A stretch of DNA of 11,081 bases from Proteobacteria bacterium UBA652 (GCA_002299915.1 DBOG01000077.1:1-11081), one strand, 5' to 3'; positions 1-7,186 are shown, counted from the first letter of the stretch. The notes: a model not told the origin generated them from the letters alone. Program-made: numbers and translations.

Positions 1-203
1 TAAACAAGTCTATGCGCACGATCAATTCGACGCGACCAATAACCAGACCAATTATGTTTGAGTGGCTCTGGGCTTCCCACTCCCTCAAAAGGTTGACGCT
101 TAATATCTTTTACCAACAGATTAATCCGTTTCAGCGTTTTTTTATCTGTTCGTTGCCAGTATAGATAATCATCCCACGCAGACTCTGCCCACGATAAAAT
201 CAT
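1..203 (-). CDS. yoeB: YoeB-family mRNA interferase toxin (partial, 3' end beyond the window)
   Basis: This is a type II toxin, a RelE-fold endoribonuclease that cleaves mRNA at the ribosomal A site and is neutralised by YefM. The frame reads MILSWAESAWDDYLYWQRTD onward for 67 residues before the left edge. It follows E. coli YoeB (84 residues) without gaps. The catalytic-type residues Glu46 (in PEPLKH) and Arg65 (in HRLV) are present at the same numbers. The last about 17 residues, where the family has its terminal His-Tyr pair, lie outside the window, so intactness cannot be judged. The ATG overlaps the yefM stop in an ATGA arrangement (4-base overlap), which implies translational coupling so that antitoxin is made first. 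Expression should be autoregulated by the YefM/YoeB complex at the upstream operator. Confidence 0.93.
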   Translation of the reverse strand, partial: MILSWAESAWDDYLYWQRTDKKTLKRINLLVKDIKRQPFEGVGSPEPLKHNWSGYWSRRIDRAHRLV

Positions 204-454
204 TCTTCAATCAATGAATGTGCAGTGGTCTTGCCTGCTTCCACTTCGGTAATCGCTTGATTCAATCGCGCCGCATTTGTCGGGCTAGCCATGAGGTAAG
301 CCGTTTCTTCATAAGACTGAAAATCTTCTAAACTGATCACGACTGCGGGTTTACCATTTTGTCGTGTGATAATAATCGGTTTATGGTCTTCATTAACGCG
401 ATCCAGCGTGCCTGCCAGCTGACTTCTAAATGATGAATAACTGATGGTTTCCAT
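200..454 (-). CDS. yefM: YefM-family antitoxin (Phd/YefM)
   Basis: This antitoxin binds and inhibits YoeB and represses its own promoter. Its 84 residues match the usual family length. The N-terminal dimerising, DNA-binding half begins METISYSSFRSQL and contains the typical stretch with IIITRQNGKPAVVISLEDF (about residues 26 to 45). The acidic, flexible C-terminal half (about 50 to 84, ending HSLIEE) is the part that wraps the toxin in known YefM-YoeB complexes. The start is supported by an AAAGG motif (minus strand, 463-467) 8 bases before the ATG. The gene is the first of a two-gene operon. It starts only 57 bases beyond the cysS stop, so it could also receive read-through from cysS. Confidence 0.95.
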   Translation of the reverse strand: METISYSSFRSQLAGTLDRVNEDHKPIIITRQNGKPAVVISLEDFQSYEETAYLMASPTNAARLNQAITEVEAGKTTAHSLIEE

Positions 455-471
455 AATATTTGCCTTTACTT

Positions 472-507
472 AAGTACAATACATTGTACTTGTACTTGTT
501 ATTGTAC
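472..507. promoter_or_regulatory. Putative YefM/YoeB operator, palindromic GTAC repeats
   Basis: A perfect inverted repeat AAGTACAA (472-479) / TTGTACTT (484-491) with a 4-base spacer covers the -10 box and the predicted start point. The core GTAC occurs four times, starting at 474, 486, 492 and 504, so the steps are 12, 6 and 12 bases. E. coli YefM is known to bind palindromes with a TGTACA core next to its promoter. The position and core here fit the same autoregulation. Confidence 0.65.
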
Positions 508-511
508 GCAA
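483..511 (-). promoter_or_regulatory. Promoter of yefM-yoeB
   Basis: On the minus strand there is a -35 box TTGCGT (506-511), a 17-base spacer and a -10 box TACAAT (483-488). This is a near-consensus sigma70 arrangement. Transcription would start near 476, giving a leader of about 20 bases before the yefM ATG at 454. The -35 box ends one base short of the cysS stop codon (512-514). The box match is seen directly; promoter activity is inferred. Confidence 0.7.
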
Positions 512-1876
512 CTATATTCGCCGCCAGCTCGTCCCATCCGCCCCATCTTCGATCACAATCCCCATTGCAGTGAGGCTATCACGTGCCACATCCGCTGCCG
601 CCCAATCCTTTTCTGCACGGGCAGTGTTGCGTTGTTCAATCAGGGTGAGGATCTCGCTATCATCATCATCTCCGAGCAAGAAAGCATCGGCTGTTTGTTG
701 TAATAGCCCTAATTCTGCACCTAAGCAAACTAACAAGCCTGCAAGGTAACTTGCTTCCTGCGGATCCGCCTTATTCAGCGCTTGGCGCACTTCGGCTAGA
801 ATTGCTAAGGCCAGTGGGGTATTAAAATCATCATCCATCGCCTCACGGAAACGGGCGCCATAGTCCTTATCATCCTGCCAACGTACCTCAGCGGCCGCTA
901 CATCACGTAAGGCGGTATAAAACCGCGTTAAGGTCGCTTTGGCTTGCTCAAGCTGGTCTTCAGCATAGTTCAGTGGGCTACGATAATGACTGGTGAGAAT
1001 GAAATAACGTAATACTTCAGGCGCGTATTGCTTTAAGACTTCACGCACGGTGAAAAAATTACCCAATGATTTTGACATTTTCGCATCATCGATCCGTACA
1101 AAACCATTATGCATCCAGTAATTTACAGATTGGCAGCCATGCGCACCTTCTGATTGGGCGATTTCATTTTCATGATGGGGAAATTGCAGGTCTTGCCCAC
1201 CGCCATGAATATCAAAATGCTCACCTAAGCAAGTCGCTGACATTGCCGAGCATTCGATATGCCAACCAGGCCGGCCCTGTCCCCAAGGAGAATCCCATGC
1301 GGGCTCACCGGATTTTGCTGCTTTCCATAAAACAAAATCAAGCGGATCATCCTTCTGCTCATTCACTTCTACCCGCTCACCTGCACGCAATTCCTCAATC
1401 ACTCGCCCAGAGAGTTTGCCATATTCATCGAATTGGCTGACATCGTAATACACATCGCCATTATCTGAGGCATAGGCAAAGCCTTTTTCGATCAACGTCT
1501 CAATCAGCGTGATGATTTCCGGCATGGATTCGGTCGCTTTCGGTTCTTGATCGGGTCGCAAGGTACCTAATGCATCAGCATCTTGATACATTTCATCAAT
1601 AAAGCGCTCGGTGAGTGCCTGAATCGTTTCACCATTTTCATTGGCGCGGGCGATAATTTTATCGTCAATATCCGTGATATTCCGAATATAGGTCACATCA
1701 TAACCAACTGACCTCAAATATCGCACCACCACATCAAACACCACCATCACGCGCGCATGACCGACATGGCACAGGTCATACACCGTCATTCCGCAGACAT
1801 ATAGCGATACTTTGCCTTCTTCGATGGGCGTAAAAATATCTTTTTGCTTCGTTAAGCTATTGTGGATTTTTAACAT
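512..1876 (-). CDS. cysS: Cysteinyl-tRNA synthetase
   Basis: This cytoplasmic class I aminoacyl-tRNA synthetase charges tRNA-Cys with cysteine using ATP. It has 454 residues, against 461 in E. coli. The HIGH-type motif is HVGH at residues 37-40 and the KMSKS loop is KMSKS at 266-270. The zinc ligands that select cysteine are all present: Cys28 (YVCGMTVYD), Cys209 (IECSAM), His234 and Glu238 (PHHENE). These positions are identical to E. coli. The C-terminal part carries the DALR-type helical anticodon-binding region and ends in GADGTSWRRI. The ribosome binding site is weak (AGAGA before the ATG). The gene stands alone between the parC-side repeat and the toxin-antitoxin operon. I see no convincing promoter in the gap 1877-2015. 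Its product is essential in bacteria that make Cys-tRNA directly. Confidence 0.98.
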   Translation of the reverse strand: MLKIHNSLTKQKDIFTPIEEGKVSLYVCGMTVYDLCHVGHARVMVVFDVVVRYLRSVGYDVTYIRNITDIDDKIIARANENGETIQALTERFIDEMYQDADALGTLRPDQEPKATESMPEIITLIETLIEKGFAYASDNGDVYYDVSQFDEYGKLSGRVIEELRAGERVEVNEQKDDPLDFVLWKAAKSGEPAWDSPWGQGRPGWHIECSAMSATCLGEHFDIHGGGQDLQFPHHENEIAQSEGAHGCQSVNYWMHNGFVRIDDAKMSKSLGNFFTVREVLKQYAPEVLRYFILTSHYRSPLNYAEDQLEQAKATLTRFYTALRDVAAAEVRWQDDKDYGARFREAMDDDFNTPLALAILAEVRQALNKADPQEASYLAGLLVCLGAELGLLQQTADAFLLGDDDDSEILTLIEQRNTARAEKDWAAADVARDSLTAMGIVIEDGADGTSWRRI

Positions 1877-1942
1877 TATTTTCTCTAAAACCAGGATCTA
1901 GTGAGTCGCATTTTACGGCATCACAACACAATTAAATACTTA

Positions 1943-2018
1943 TAGACTTGTGTACGCTAAGTATTTTTCATTAGGGCAAGGCAAAAATAGTCGAAAAAAC
2001 GCAGCGTACAAGAGTCTA
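1943..2018. repeat. Imperfect 76-base inverted repeat between parC and cysS
   Basis: The outer arms TAGACTTGTGTACGCT (1943-1958) and AGCGTACAAGAGTCTA (2003-2018) pair at 14 of 16 positions. Inside, GTATTTTTC (1961-1969) pairs with GAAAAAACGC (1993-2002) allowing a small bulge. This leaves a loop of about 23 bases with the motif AGGGCAAGGCAAAAATAG. The right arm includes the parC stop codon (2016-2018). It could be a short non-autonomous mobile repeat (MITE-like) or a dispersed intergenic repeat. It could also be a long hairpin that ends or stabilises the parE-parC transcript. No flanking target duplication is obvious. A single copy is visible in this window, so repetitiveness is inferred, not shown. 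Confidence 0.6.
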
Positions 2019-4256
2019 TTCTGCCACTTCAATTCGACTGACTTTCTGTAATCCTCTCGGTAACTTATGTCCTCGTTTACCCCGCTCTCCTTGATAATGG
2101 GCAATATCAGCGGGTTTCAGCGTAAGATGTCGCTTTCCTGCATGCAGAGTAAGGCTTTGCTCTGCTGGCACAACACAAGCCGACTCCAACCATTCTTGTT
2201 TAGCGGCAAAACGGGCACCTGGAATGCCGATTAAACGCACCCCTTTACCTTTGCCCAATATAGGCAACTCAGTGGCCGGGAAGATCAATAATCGCCCATC
2301 CCCTGCCGCAATCGCAATGGCATCTGTTTCCACGTTTTCAATCCATAATGGCGGCAAAATTTCCGCTTTAGCAGGTAAATTAAAGACCGCTTTACCCGCT
2401 TTATTCTTCGCCAATAAATTATTCAAATTAGTTTGAAATCCATAACCTGCTGTGTTCGATAATAATAGCGGTTTATCTAATTCACCAGATAACACCGCAA
2501 TAAAATTCGCATCGGGTGGTAATTGTAATCGACCATTGAGCGGTTCGCCTTGGCCACGCGCAGAAGGGAGGGTGTGGGCGGCCAGAGAATAACTCCGGCC
2601 AGTTGTATCTAAGAAAATAATTTGCTGATTACTGCGCGCCCGAACGGAGGTTAAATAACGATCACCCGTACGGAAATTGAGTTCTGTTGGATCAAGATCA
2701 TGGCCTTTTGCTGCCCGTACCCAACCATTCTCTGATAACACGATGGTTACAGGCTCCGTTGGCATGAGTTCGGTATCGCTTAAGGCTTTTGCACCTTCTC
2801 GTTCAACTAGAGCAGAGCGTCTATCATCGCCAAATTTTTCAATATCGGCTGTGATTTCTTTGCGAATAAGGGTTTTAAGGCGGGTATCTGATCCCAATAA
2901 TAATTCTAGCTTTTCACGCTCTTGGGTGAGTCCATCCATCTCACCGCGAATTTTCATCTCTTCTAATTTGGCTAAATTGCGGAGTTTTAGTTCTAAAATA
3001 GATTCCGCTTGGCGATCGCTGATCTTAAATTGCGCCATCAAAACTGGTTTAGGCTCATCTTCGGCTCGAATAATCGCAATGACTTCATCAATATTCAGAT
3101 AGGCAATCAATAACCCTTCAAGCACATGCATCCGATCGACGATTTTATCCAAACGAAATTGCAGACGGCGGCGCACCGTGGTGGTTCTAAATTCTAGCCA
3201 TTCCACTAGCACATCCCGCAAGTTTTTCACTCGTGGTCGGCAATCTAAGCCGATCATATTCATATTGACGCGGAAGCTGCGTTCTAAATCTGTGGTCGCA
3301 AATAAATGCGACATCAAACCATCCACATCCACCCGATTTGACCGCGGCATAATCACCAGCCGCACTGGGTTCTCATGATCTGATTCATCCCGCAAATCAG
3401 CCACCATTGGCAATTTCTTATTTTGCATCTGGGTGGCGATCTGCTCAATCACTTTCGCGCCCGAGGTCTGGTAAGGCAATTGATTAATAATCACATTACC
3501 TTCTTCAGAGGTATAACACCCCCGCTGACGGATCGAACCATGTCCTGTTTGATAGAGTTTTAATAATTCCTTACGGCTGGTAATTATTTCTCCACCCGTC
3601 GGAAAATCAGGGCCTTGGATATCTTCTAATAACTCTTCCAAGGTCGTCCGGCTCGATTTCAGCAAACGCAAACATGCCGCACCGACTTCTTTTAGGTTAT
3701 GCGGCGGAATATCCGTCGCCATTCCTACCGCAATACCTGAGCCACCATTGAGTAATACATTTGGCAAACGTGCTGGTAACAGTGAAGGCTCATTCATCGT
3801 GCCATCAAAATTTGGCACCCAATCTACCGTACCCTGCGCCAACTCGCCCAAGAGGCTTTGTGAATAGGCGGTTAATTTCGATTCGGTATAGCGCATTGCG
3901 GCAAAAGATTTCGGATCATCCACCGAGCCCCAGTTACCTTGCCCATCCACCAGCGGATAGCGGTAAGAAAACGGTTGCGCCATCAATACCATGGCTTCAT
4001 AACACGCAGAATCGCCATGGGGGTGATATTTACCTAATACATCGCCCACCGTTCGTGCTGATTTTTTATGCTTTGATAAGGCGCTCAAGCCCAATTCAGA
4101 CATTGCATACACAATCCGACGTTGCACGGGTTTCAGACCATCGCCCACATGCGGCAAGGCCCGATCTAAAATAACGTACATGGAATAATCCAAATACGCC
4201 TTCTCGGTAAATTCTCGAACGGGTAAGCGCTCTAAATCATCCACTAAACCAGTCAT
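2016..4256 (-). CDS. parC: DNA topoisomerase IV subunit A
   Basis: ParC is the DNA-cleaving subunit of topoisomerase IV (ParC2ParE2), which decatenates daughter chromosomes and relaxes supercoils in the cytoplasm. It has 746 residues, against 752 in E. coli. The winged-helix breakage-reunion domain is at about 20-160, with catalytic Tyr123 in AAMRYTESKL. The quinolone-resistance region reads HPHGDSACYEAM with Ser83 and Glu87, equivalent to the sensitive-type Ser80 and Glu84 of E. coli. A coiled-coil/tower region follows (about 350-480). The C-terminal beta-pinwheel (about 500-740) carries the degenerate repeats typical of ParC and no full GyrA-box, which separates it from GyrA. The start codon lies 12 bases after the parE stop with a GAGGGCAGGGC ribosome binding region, so the two subunits are co-transcribed. 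The TAG stop is part of the adjacent inverted repeat, but the end RIEVAE sits near the usual family terminus, so no truncation is evident. Confidence 0.98.
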   Translation of the reverse strand: MTGLVDDLERLPVREFTEKAYLDYSMYVILDRALPHVGDGLKPVQRRIVYAMSELGLSALSKHKKSARTVGDVLGKYHPHGDSACYEAMVLMAQPFSYRYPLVDGQGNWGSVDDPKSFAAMRYTESKLTAYSQSLLGELAQGTVDWVPNFDGTMNEPSLLPARLPNVLLNGGSGIAVGMATDIPPHNLKEVGAACLRLLKSSRTTLEELLEDIQGPDFPTGGEIITSRKELLKLYQTGHGSIRQRGCYTSEEGNVIINQLPYQTSGAKVIEQIATQMQNKKLPMVADLRDESDHENPVRLVIMPRSNRVDVDGLMSHLFATTDLERSFRVNMNMIGLDCRPRVKNLRDVLVEWLEFRTTTVRRRLQFRLDKIVDRMHVLEGLLIAYLNIDEVIAIIRAEDEPKPVLMAQFKISDRQAESILELKLRNLAKLEEMKIRGEMDGLTQEREKLELLLGSDTRLKTLIRKEITADIEKFGDDRRSALVEREGAKALSDTELMPTEPVTIVLSENGWVRAAKGHDLDPTELNFRTGDRYLTSVRARSNQQIIFLDTTGRSYSLAAHTLPSARGQGEPLNGRLQLPPDANFIAVLSGELDKPLLLSNTAGYGFQTNLNNLLAKNKAGKAVFNLPAKAEILPPLWIENVETDAIAIAAGDGRLLIFPATELPILGKGKGVRLIGIPGARFAAKQEWLESACVVPAEQSLTLHAGKRHLTLKPADIAHYQGERGKRGHKLPRGLQKVSRIEVAE

Positions 4257-4268
4257 GCCCTGCCCTCA

Positions 4269-6182
4269 TTATATGATCGCGAGATCGCCTTGTTCTTCCA
4301 ACCAAGCTTTACGATCTGCCGCCCGTTTTTTCGCCAATAATTTATCCATCGCTTCATCGGTGAGTGAGCCTTCATCATCGGTTACATCGTCATCATCAAT
4401 CGTCAACCGAATTAAGCGACGAGTATCCGGTGCCATTGTGGTTTCACGTAGCTGCAAGGGATTCATTTCACCCAATCCCTTGAAGCGCTGCACATTTACC
4501 TTGCCTTTGATTTTTTCTTTTTCAATCTTATTTAATATTAGCTGGCGTTCTTCATCATCCAGCGCATAAAAAACTTGTTTCCCCACATCAATTCGGAACA
4601 ATGGTGGCATCGCCACGCAAATATGACCTGCAATCACTAAGGGTCTGAAATGCCGAACAAATAAGGCACATAACAAGGTCGCAATATGCGCCCCATCAGA
4701 ATCGGCATCCGCCAGGATACAGACTTTGCCATAACGTAATCCCGACAAATCATCCGAACCCGGATCAACTCCAATGGCCACTGCAATATCATGCACTTCT
4801 TGCGACGCCAATACCTGCCCTGAATCCACTTCCCAAGTATTCAAAATCTTACCGCGTAACGGCATAATCGCCTGAAATTCTCGATCACGCCCTTGTTTCG
4901 CACTGCCACCAGCAGAATCCCCTTCCACTAAAAAAAGTTCAGTTCGTGTGACATCTTGCGAAGAACAATCTGATAATTTCCCCGGTAAAGCAGGCCCCGA
5001 TTGCACCCGTTTCCTAATCACTTTTTTCGCCTGCTTTAGGCGGGATTGCGCATTATTAATTGCCAATTCGGCAATTTTCTCACCATCTTCAATATTCTGG
5101 TTTAGCCATAAGCTAAACGCATCTTTCACCGCATTGGTCACCATCGGCGCACATTGCCGCGATGATAACCGTTCTTTCGTTTGCCCTGAAAATTGCGGAT
5201 CTTCTAATTTAACCGACAATACATAACTACAGCTTTCCCACACATCTTCTGGTGATAATTTCACCCCGCGTGGTAATAAACTGCGAAACTCACAAAATTC
5301 ACGTAAGGCATCTAGTAAACCCGAACGCAGACCATTTACATGCGTGCCGCCCTGTGCGGTGGGAATCAAATTGACATAGCTTTCTGCCAATACATCCGTA
5401 GATTCCAGCTGCCATAATAGTGCCCAACCCACCTCCCCACCATCGGCCACAATATGGCCTGTAAATGGCTTAGCGGGAACGCATGGTTCGTCAGTCATCA
5501 CCAAGGTAAGATAACTATTTAACCCATCCTCATACTGCCATTTGTCTTTAACTTTTTCCTTACCCGTTTCATCGGTAAAGGTCACCACCAATCCAGGGCA
5601 TAACACTGCCTTAGCACGCAATACATGCCGTAAACGTGACACTAAAAAATTAGGCAGGTCAAAATAACTGGCATCTGGCCAAAACCGCACCATCGTCCCC
5701 GTGTTTTTCTGGCCAACAGTACCGACTTCTGATAATGGTTCAACTAATAAACCATTCTCAAATGCAATCGCATATTGCGTCGCATTGCGCCGAATCAACA
5801 CTTCTAACCGCGTCGATAATGCATTCACCACCGACACACCCACCCCATGCAAACCACCCGAAAACTGATAGTTTTTATTGGAAAACTTACCGCCCGCATG
5901 TAAGCGTGTCAGAATCACTTCAACACCCGGTATACCCTCTTCCGGATGAATATCCACCGGCATGCCGCGACCATTATCCACCACTTCTAATGAATTATCC
6001 GCATACAGTGTTACATTAATTTCAGTCGCAAAATTAGCCACTGCCTCATCCACACTATTATCAATCACCTCTTGTGCCAAGTGATTAGGTCGGGTGGTAT
6101 CGGTATACATGCCCGGTCGTTTCTGAACAGGTTCCAGTCCAGTTAAGACCTCAATGGCTGACGCATCGTAATTTTCTGTCAT
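4269..6182 (-). CDS. parE: DNA topoisomerase IV subunit B
   Basis: ParE is the ATPase subunit of topoisomerase IV. It has 637 residues, close to the 630 of E. coli. The GHKL ATPase domain shows Glu38/Asn42 in QEVIDNSVDEA, Asp70-Gly-Arg-Gly (DNGRGMPVDIHPEEG) and the glycine lid around 108-116 (SGGLHGVGV). The transducer lysine is Lys336 in FSGQTKERLSS. The TOPRIM domain has Glu420-Gly-Asp (LVEGDSAGGSAKQ) and Asp492/Asp494/Asp496 (ADADSDGAH) for magnesium binding. The C-terminus has QRFKGLGEMNP and ends in a ParE-like basic tail (LLAKKRAADRKAW). The sequence lacks the long insertion of proteobacterial GyrB, which supports ParE. The start is fixed by the N-terminal match MTENYDASAIEVLTGLEPVQ; no good Shine-Dalgarno sequence precedes it. 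It is the first gene of the parE-parC operon and is divergent from the gene at 6357. Confidence 0.98.
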   Translation of the reverse strand: MTENYDASAIEVLTGLEPVQKRPGMYTDTTRPNHLAQEVIDNSVDEAVANFATEINVTLYADNSLEVVDNGRGMPVDIHPEEGIPGVEVILTRLHAGGKFSNKNYQFSGGLHGVGVSVVNALSTRLEVLIRRNATQYAIAFENGLLVEPLSEVGTVGQKNTGTMVRFWPDASYFDLPNFLVSRLRHVLRAKAVLCPGLVVTFTDETGKEKVKDKWQYEDGLNSYLTLVMTDEPCVPAKPFTGHIVADGGEVGWALLWQLESTDVLAESYVNLIPTAQGGTHVNGLRSGLLDALREFCEFRSLLPRGVKLSPEDVWESCSYVLSVKLEDPQFSGQTKERLSSRQCAPMVTNAVKDAFSLWLNQNIEDGEKIAELAINNAQSRLKQAKKVIRKRVQSGPALPGKLSDCSSQDVTRTELFLVEGDSAGGSAKQGRDREFQAIMPLRGKILNTWEVDSGQVLASQEVHDIAVAIGVDPGSDDLSGLRYGKVCILADADSDGAHIATLLCALFVRHFRPLVIAGHICVAMPPLFRIDVGKQVFYALDDEERQLILNKIEKEKIKGKVNVQRFKGLGEMNPLQLRETTMAPDTRRLIRLTIDDDDVTDDEGSLTDEAMDKLLAKKRAADRKAWLEEQGDLAII

Positions 6183-6217
6183 CGCTATACTATATACACT
6201 CCATTAATTTGCCATAA

Positions 6218-6247
6218 ATCGTAGCAGGTCAAAAGCCCTTTAGACAA
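6218..6247 (-). promoter_or_regulatory. Candidate parE-parC promoter
   Basis: On the minus strand TTGTCT (6242-6247) and TACGAT (6218-6223) are separated by 18 bases and could be -35 and -10 boxes about 36 bases before the parE ATG. A second -35-like TTGACC lies at 6227-6232, but no good -10 box sits at the right distance from it. The match is modest. The 174-base divergent gap 6183-6356 must hold promoters for both directions. I see no convincing plus-strand promoter in it. Confidence 0.25.
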
Positions 6248-6356
6248 GTATTCAATTAACTGACTTACAATTTATATCCTCCTTATTCCAAAAATATGGC
6301 AAAATGGAAAAATTCTGCCACTCACTTGCGCTTTTCATTACAAGGAATATTGCACC

Positions 6357-6608
6357 ATGACAATGTCTCGATTTATCTCCATCTTATTAACCATTGTCCT
6401 AGGCGTTCAGATCCTGCTAAGCCAACCCGATACTCGGATGCACCTGCTGTTCCCGCTGATTGTTTTTGGTTTGCTTCTTGGGCTACTTCATTCTCTTGAT
6501 TTTTCTCCCTCGCATCCTATCCGTAAACATGTATTTGGCCCCACCTTCGCGTGGCCAATTATGGCAGGTGGAATTTTCTACTTTCTAACGCAGTCTGGCA
6601 TTATCTAA
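6357..6608 (+). CDS. Small three-helix membrane protein, possibly YbgE-like
   Basis: This 83-residue hydrophobic protein has three likely membrane segments at about residues 6-22, 30-46 and 64-78. The pattern of a first helix, then a glycine-rich helix ending GLLHSLDFSP, then VFGPTFAWPIMAGG resembles the YbgE family (Cyd operon protein). In YbgE a HGxxFxP motif is followed by a FxP segment and a last helix. That match is from memory of the family and is weak at this length. YbgE genes normally follow cydAB, and no bd oxidase gene is in this window. The start ATG is preceded by AAGGA (10 bases away); a second in-frame ATG two codons later is less well placed. Its stop codon lies just before the oxidase-like gene, so the two are probably co-transcribed. 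A generic small inner-membrane protein is the alternative. Confidence 0.65.
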   Translation: MTMSRFISILLTIVLGVQILLSQPDTRMHLLFPLIVFGLLLGLLHSLDFSPSHPIRKHVFGPTFAWPIMAGGIFYFLTQSGII

Positions 6609-6697
6609 TAGCTCAACAATATGGCGCGCTGTCGGATAAATTGCGTGATTTTATTCTGGCCCAAAAGATATTTTTTGTTGGCACAGCAACCGAATAA
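6608..6697 (+). pseudogene. Out-of-frame N-terminal segment of the PPOX-family gene
   Basis: Read in the frame starting at 6608, this stretch encodes AQQYGALSDKLRDFI followed by LAQKIFFVGTATE and then a TAA stop at 6695-6697. In related pyridoxamine 5'-phosphate oxidase-fold proteins a segment of this type (FI..Q..FFVGTA) directly precedes the RVN(I/L)SPKGMDS motif. Here that motif continues in the next frame from about 6699. Removing one A from GAATAAT at 6692-6698 would join the two as GTATDNSRVNISPKG. The frame has no ATG: its natural first codon would be the ATA at 6608-6610, overlapping the upstream TAA as TAATA where TAATG would be expected. This is either a true decay event or a sequencing error. 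Confidence 0.6.
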
Positions 6698-7154
6698 TAG
6701 CCGTGTTAATATTTCACCTAAGGGCATGGATTCCTTGCATATTTTACCTGCTAACCGTGTTTTATGGCTGAATGTCACGGGCAGTGGCAATGAAACAGCA
6801 AGCCATGTTCAAAGCCACCCACGAATGACCCTAATGTTTTGCGCTGTTGAAGGCAAGCCAATGATTTTGAGGCTATATGGTCAAGCTCAAGCTATCCATC
6901 CAAAGGATGCCAAATGGAATGAATTAGCGCAACACTTTGATGATTTACCTGGTGCCCGACAGATTTTCGATTTAGAGATTGAACTGGTGCAAACCTCTTG
7001 CGGTATGGCTGTCCCTTTTTTCGATTATAGTAGTGAGCGCGAACAGTTAAATGCGTGGGCAGAGAAAAAAGGACCGGAAGGCATTACACAATATTGGCAT
7101 GATAAAAACCAACACAGTATTGATGGTATTCCGAGTCATATTCTGGATAAATAA
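6621..7154 (+). CDS. Pyridoxamine 5'-phosphate oxidase-family protein, N-terminus frameshifted
   Basis: The protein has a flavin-binding split-barrel fold of the PPOX-like superfamily; the substrate is unknown. From residue 28 the frame is well conserved: RVNISPKGMDSL, LWLNVTGSGNETASHV, RMTLMFCAVEGKP, LRLYGQAQ, RQIFDLEIELVQTSCG and a C-terminal QYWHDKNQHSIDGIP. The SPKGMDS and TGSGNE motifs mark a subgroup distinct from true PdxH. The first about 26 residues (MARCRINCVILFWPKRYFLL) look unlike the family and come from reading the ancestral N-terminus out of frame; see the neighbouring entry. Translation from ATG 6621 would therefore give a protein with a scrambled first strand, and no good ribosome binding site precedes that ATG. 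Either the gene is damaged or one base is wrong in the sequence. It lies 12 bases after the small membrane protein gene. Confidence 0.7.
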   Translation: MARCRINCVILFWPKRYFLLAQQPNNSRVNISPKGMDSLHILPANRVLWLNVTGSGNETASHVQSHPRMTLMFCAVEGKPMILRLYGQAQAIHPKDAKWNELAQHFDDLPGARQIFDLEIELVQTSCGMAVPFFDYSSEREQLNAWAEKKGPEGITQYWHDKNQHSIDGIPSHILDK

Positions 7155-7160
7155 ATTTGC

Positions 7161-7183
7161 TTTTCTTACAATTGCTAAGAAAA
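7161..7183. repeat. Perfect 8-base inverted repeat downstream of the PPOX-like gene
   Basis: TTTTCTTA (7161-7168) and TAAGAAAA (7176-7183) are perfect complements around a 7-base loop CAATTGC. The stem is AT-rich and is not followed by a T-run on the plus strand, so it is not a standard intrinsic terminator. It starts 7 bases after the stop codon and ends 3 bases before the next promoter. It may be a weak RNA hairpin or a protein site. Confidence 0.4.
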
Positions 7184-7186
7184 TAC

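Noticed and set aside
1066..1440. 124-codon plus-strand reading frame inside cysS
   Set aside because: It lies wholly antisense to a conserved synthetase gene, and its His-rich make-up is what the opposite strand of coding sequence gives.
2677..3102. 141-codon plus-strand reading frame inside parC
   Set aside because: It is antisense to the well-conserved tower region of ParC. It is Ser/Arg-rich low-information sequence with no ribosome binding site or known motif.
3761..4174. 137-codon plus-strand reading frame inside parC
   Set aside because: It is antisense to the ParC catalytic domain, where codon constraint on the real gene explains the open frame.
6692..6698. Programmed +1 frameshift in the PPOX-like gene
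   Set aside because: The site GAA TAA T does not allow the P-site tRNA to re-pair after slipping one base, unlike the CTT TGA C site of prfB. An indel or sequencing error is simpler.
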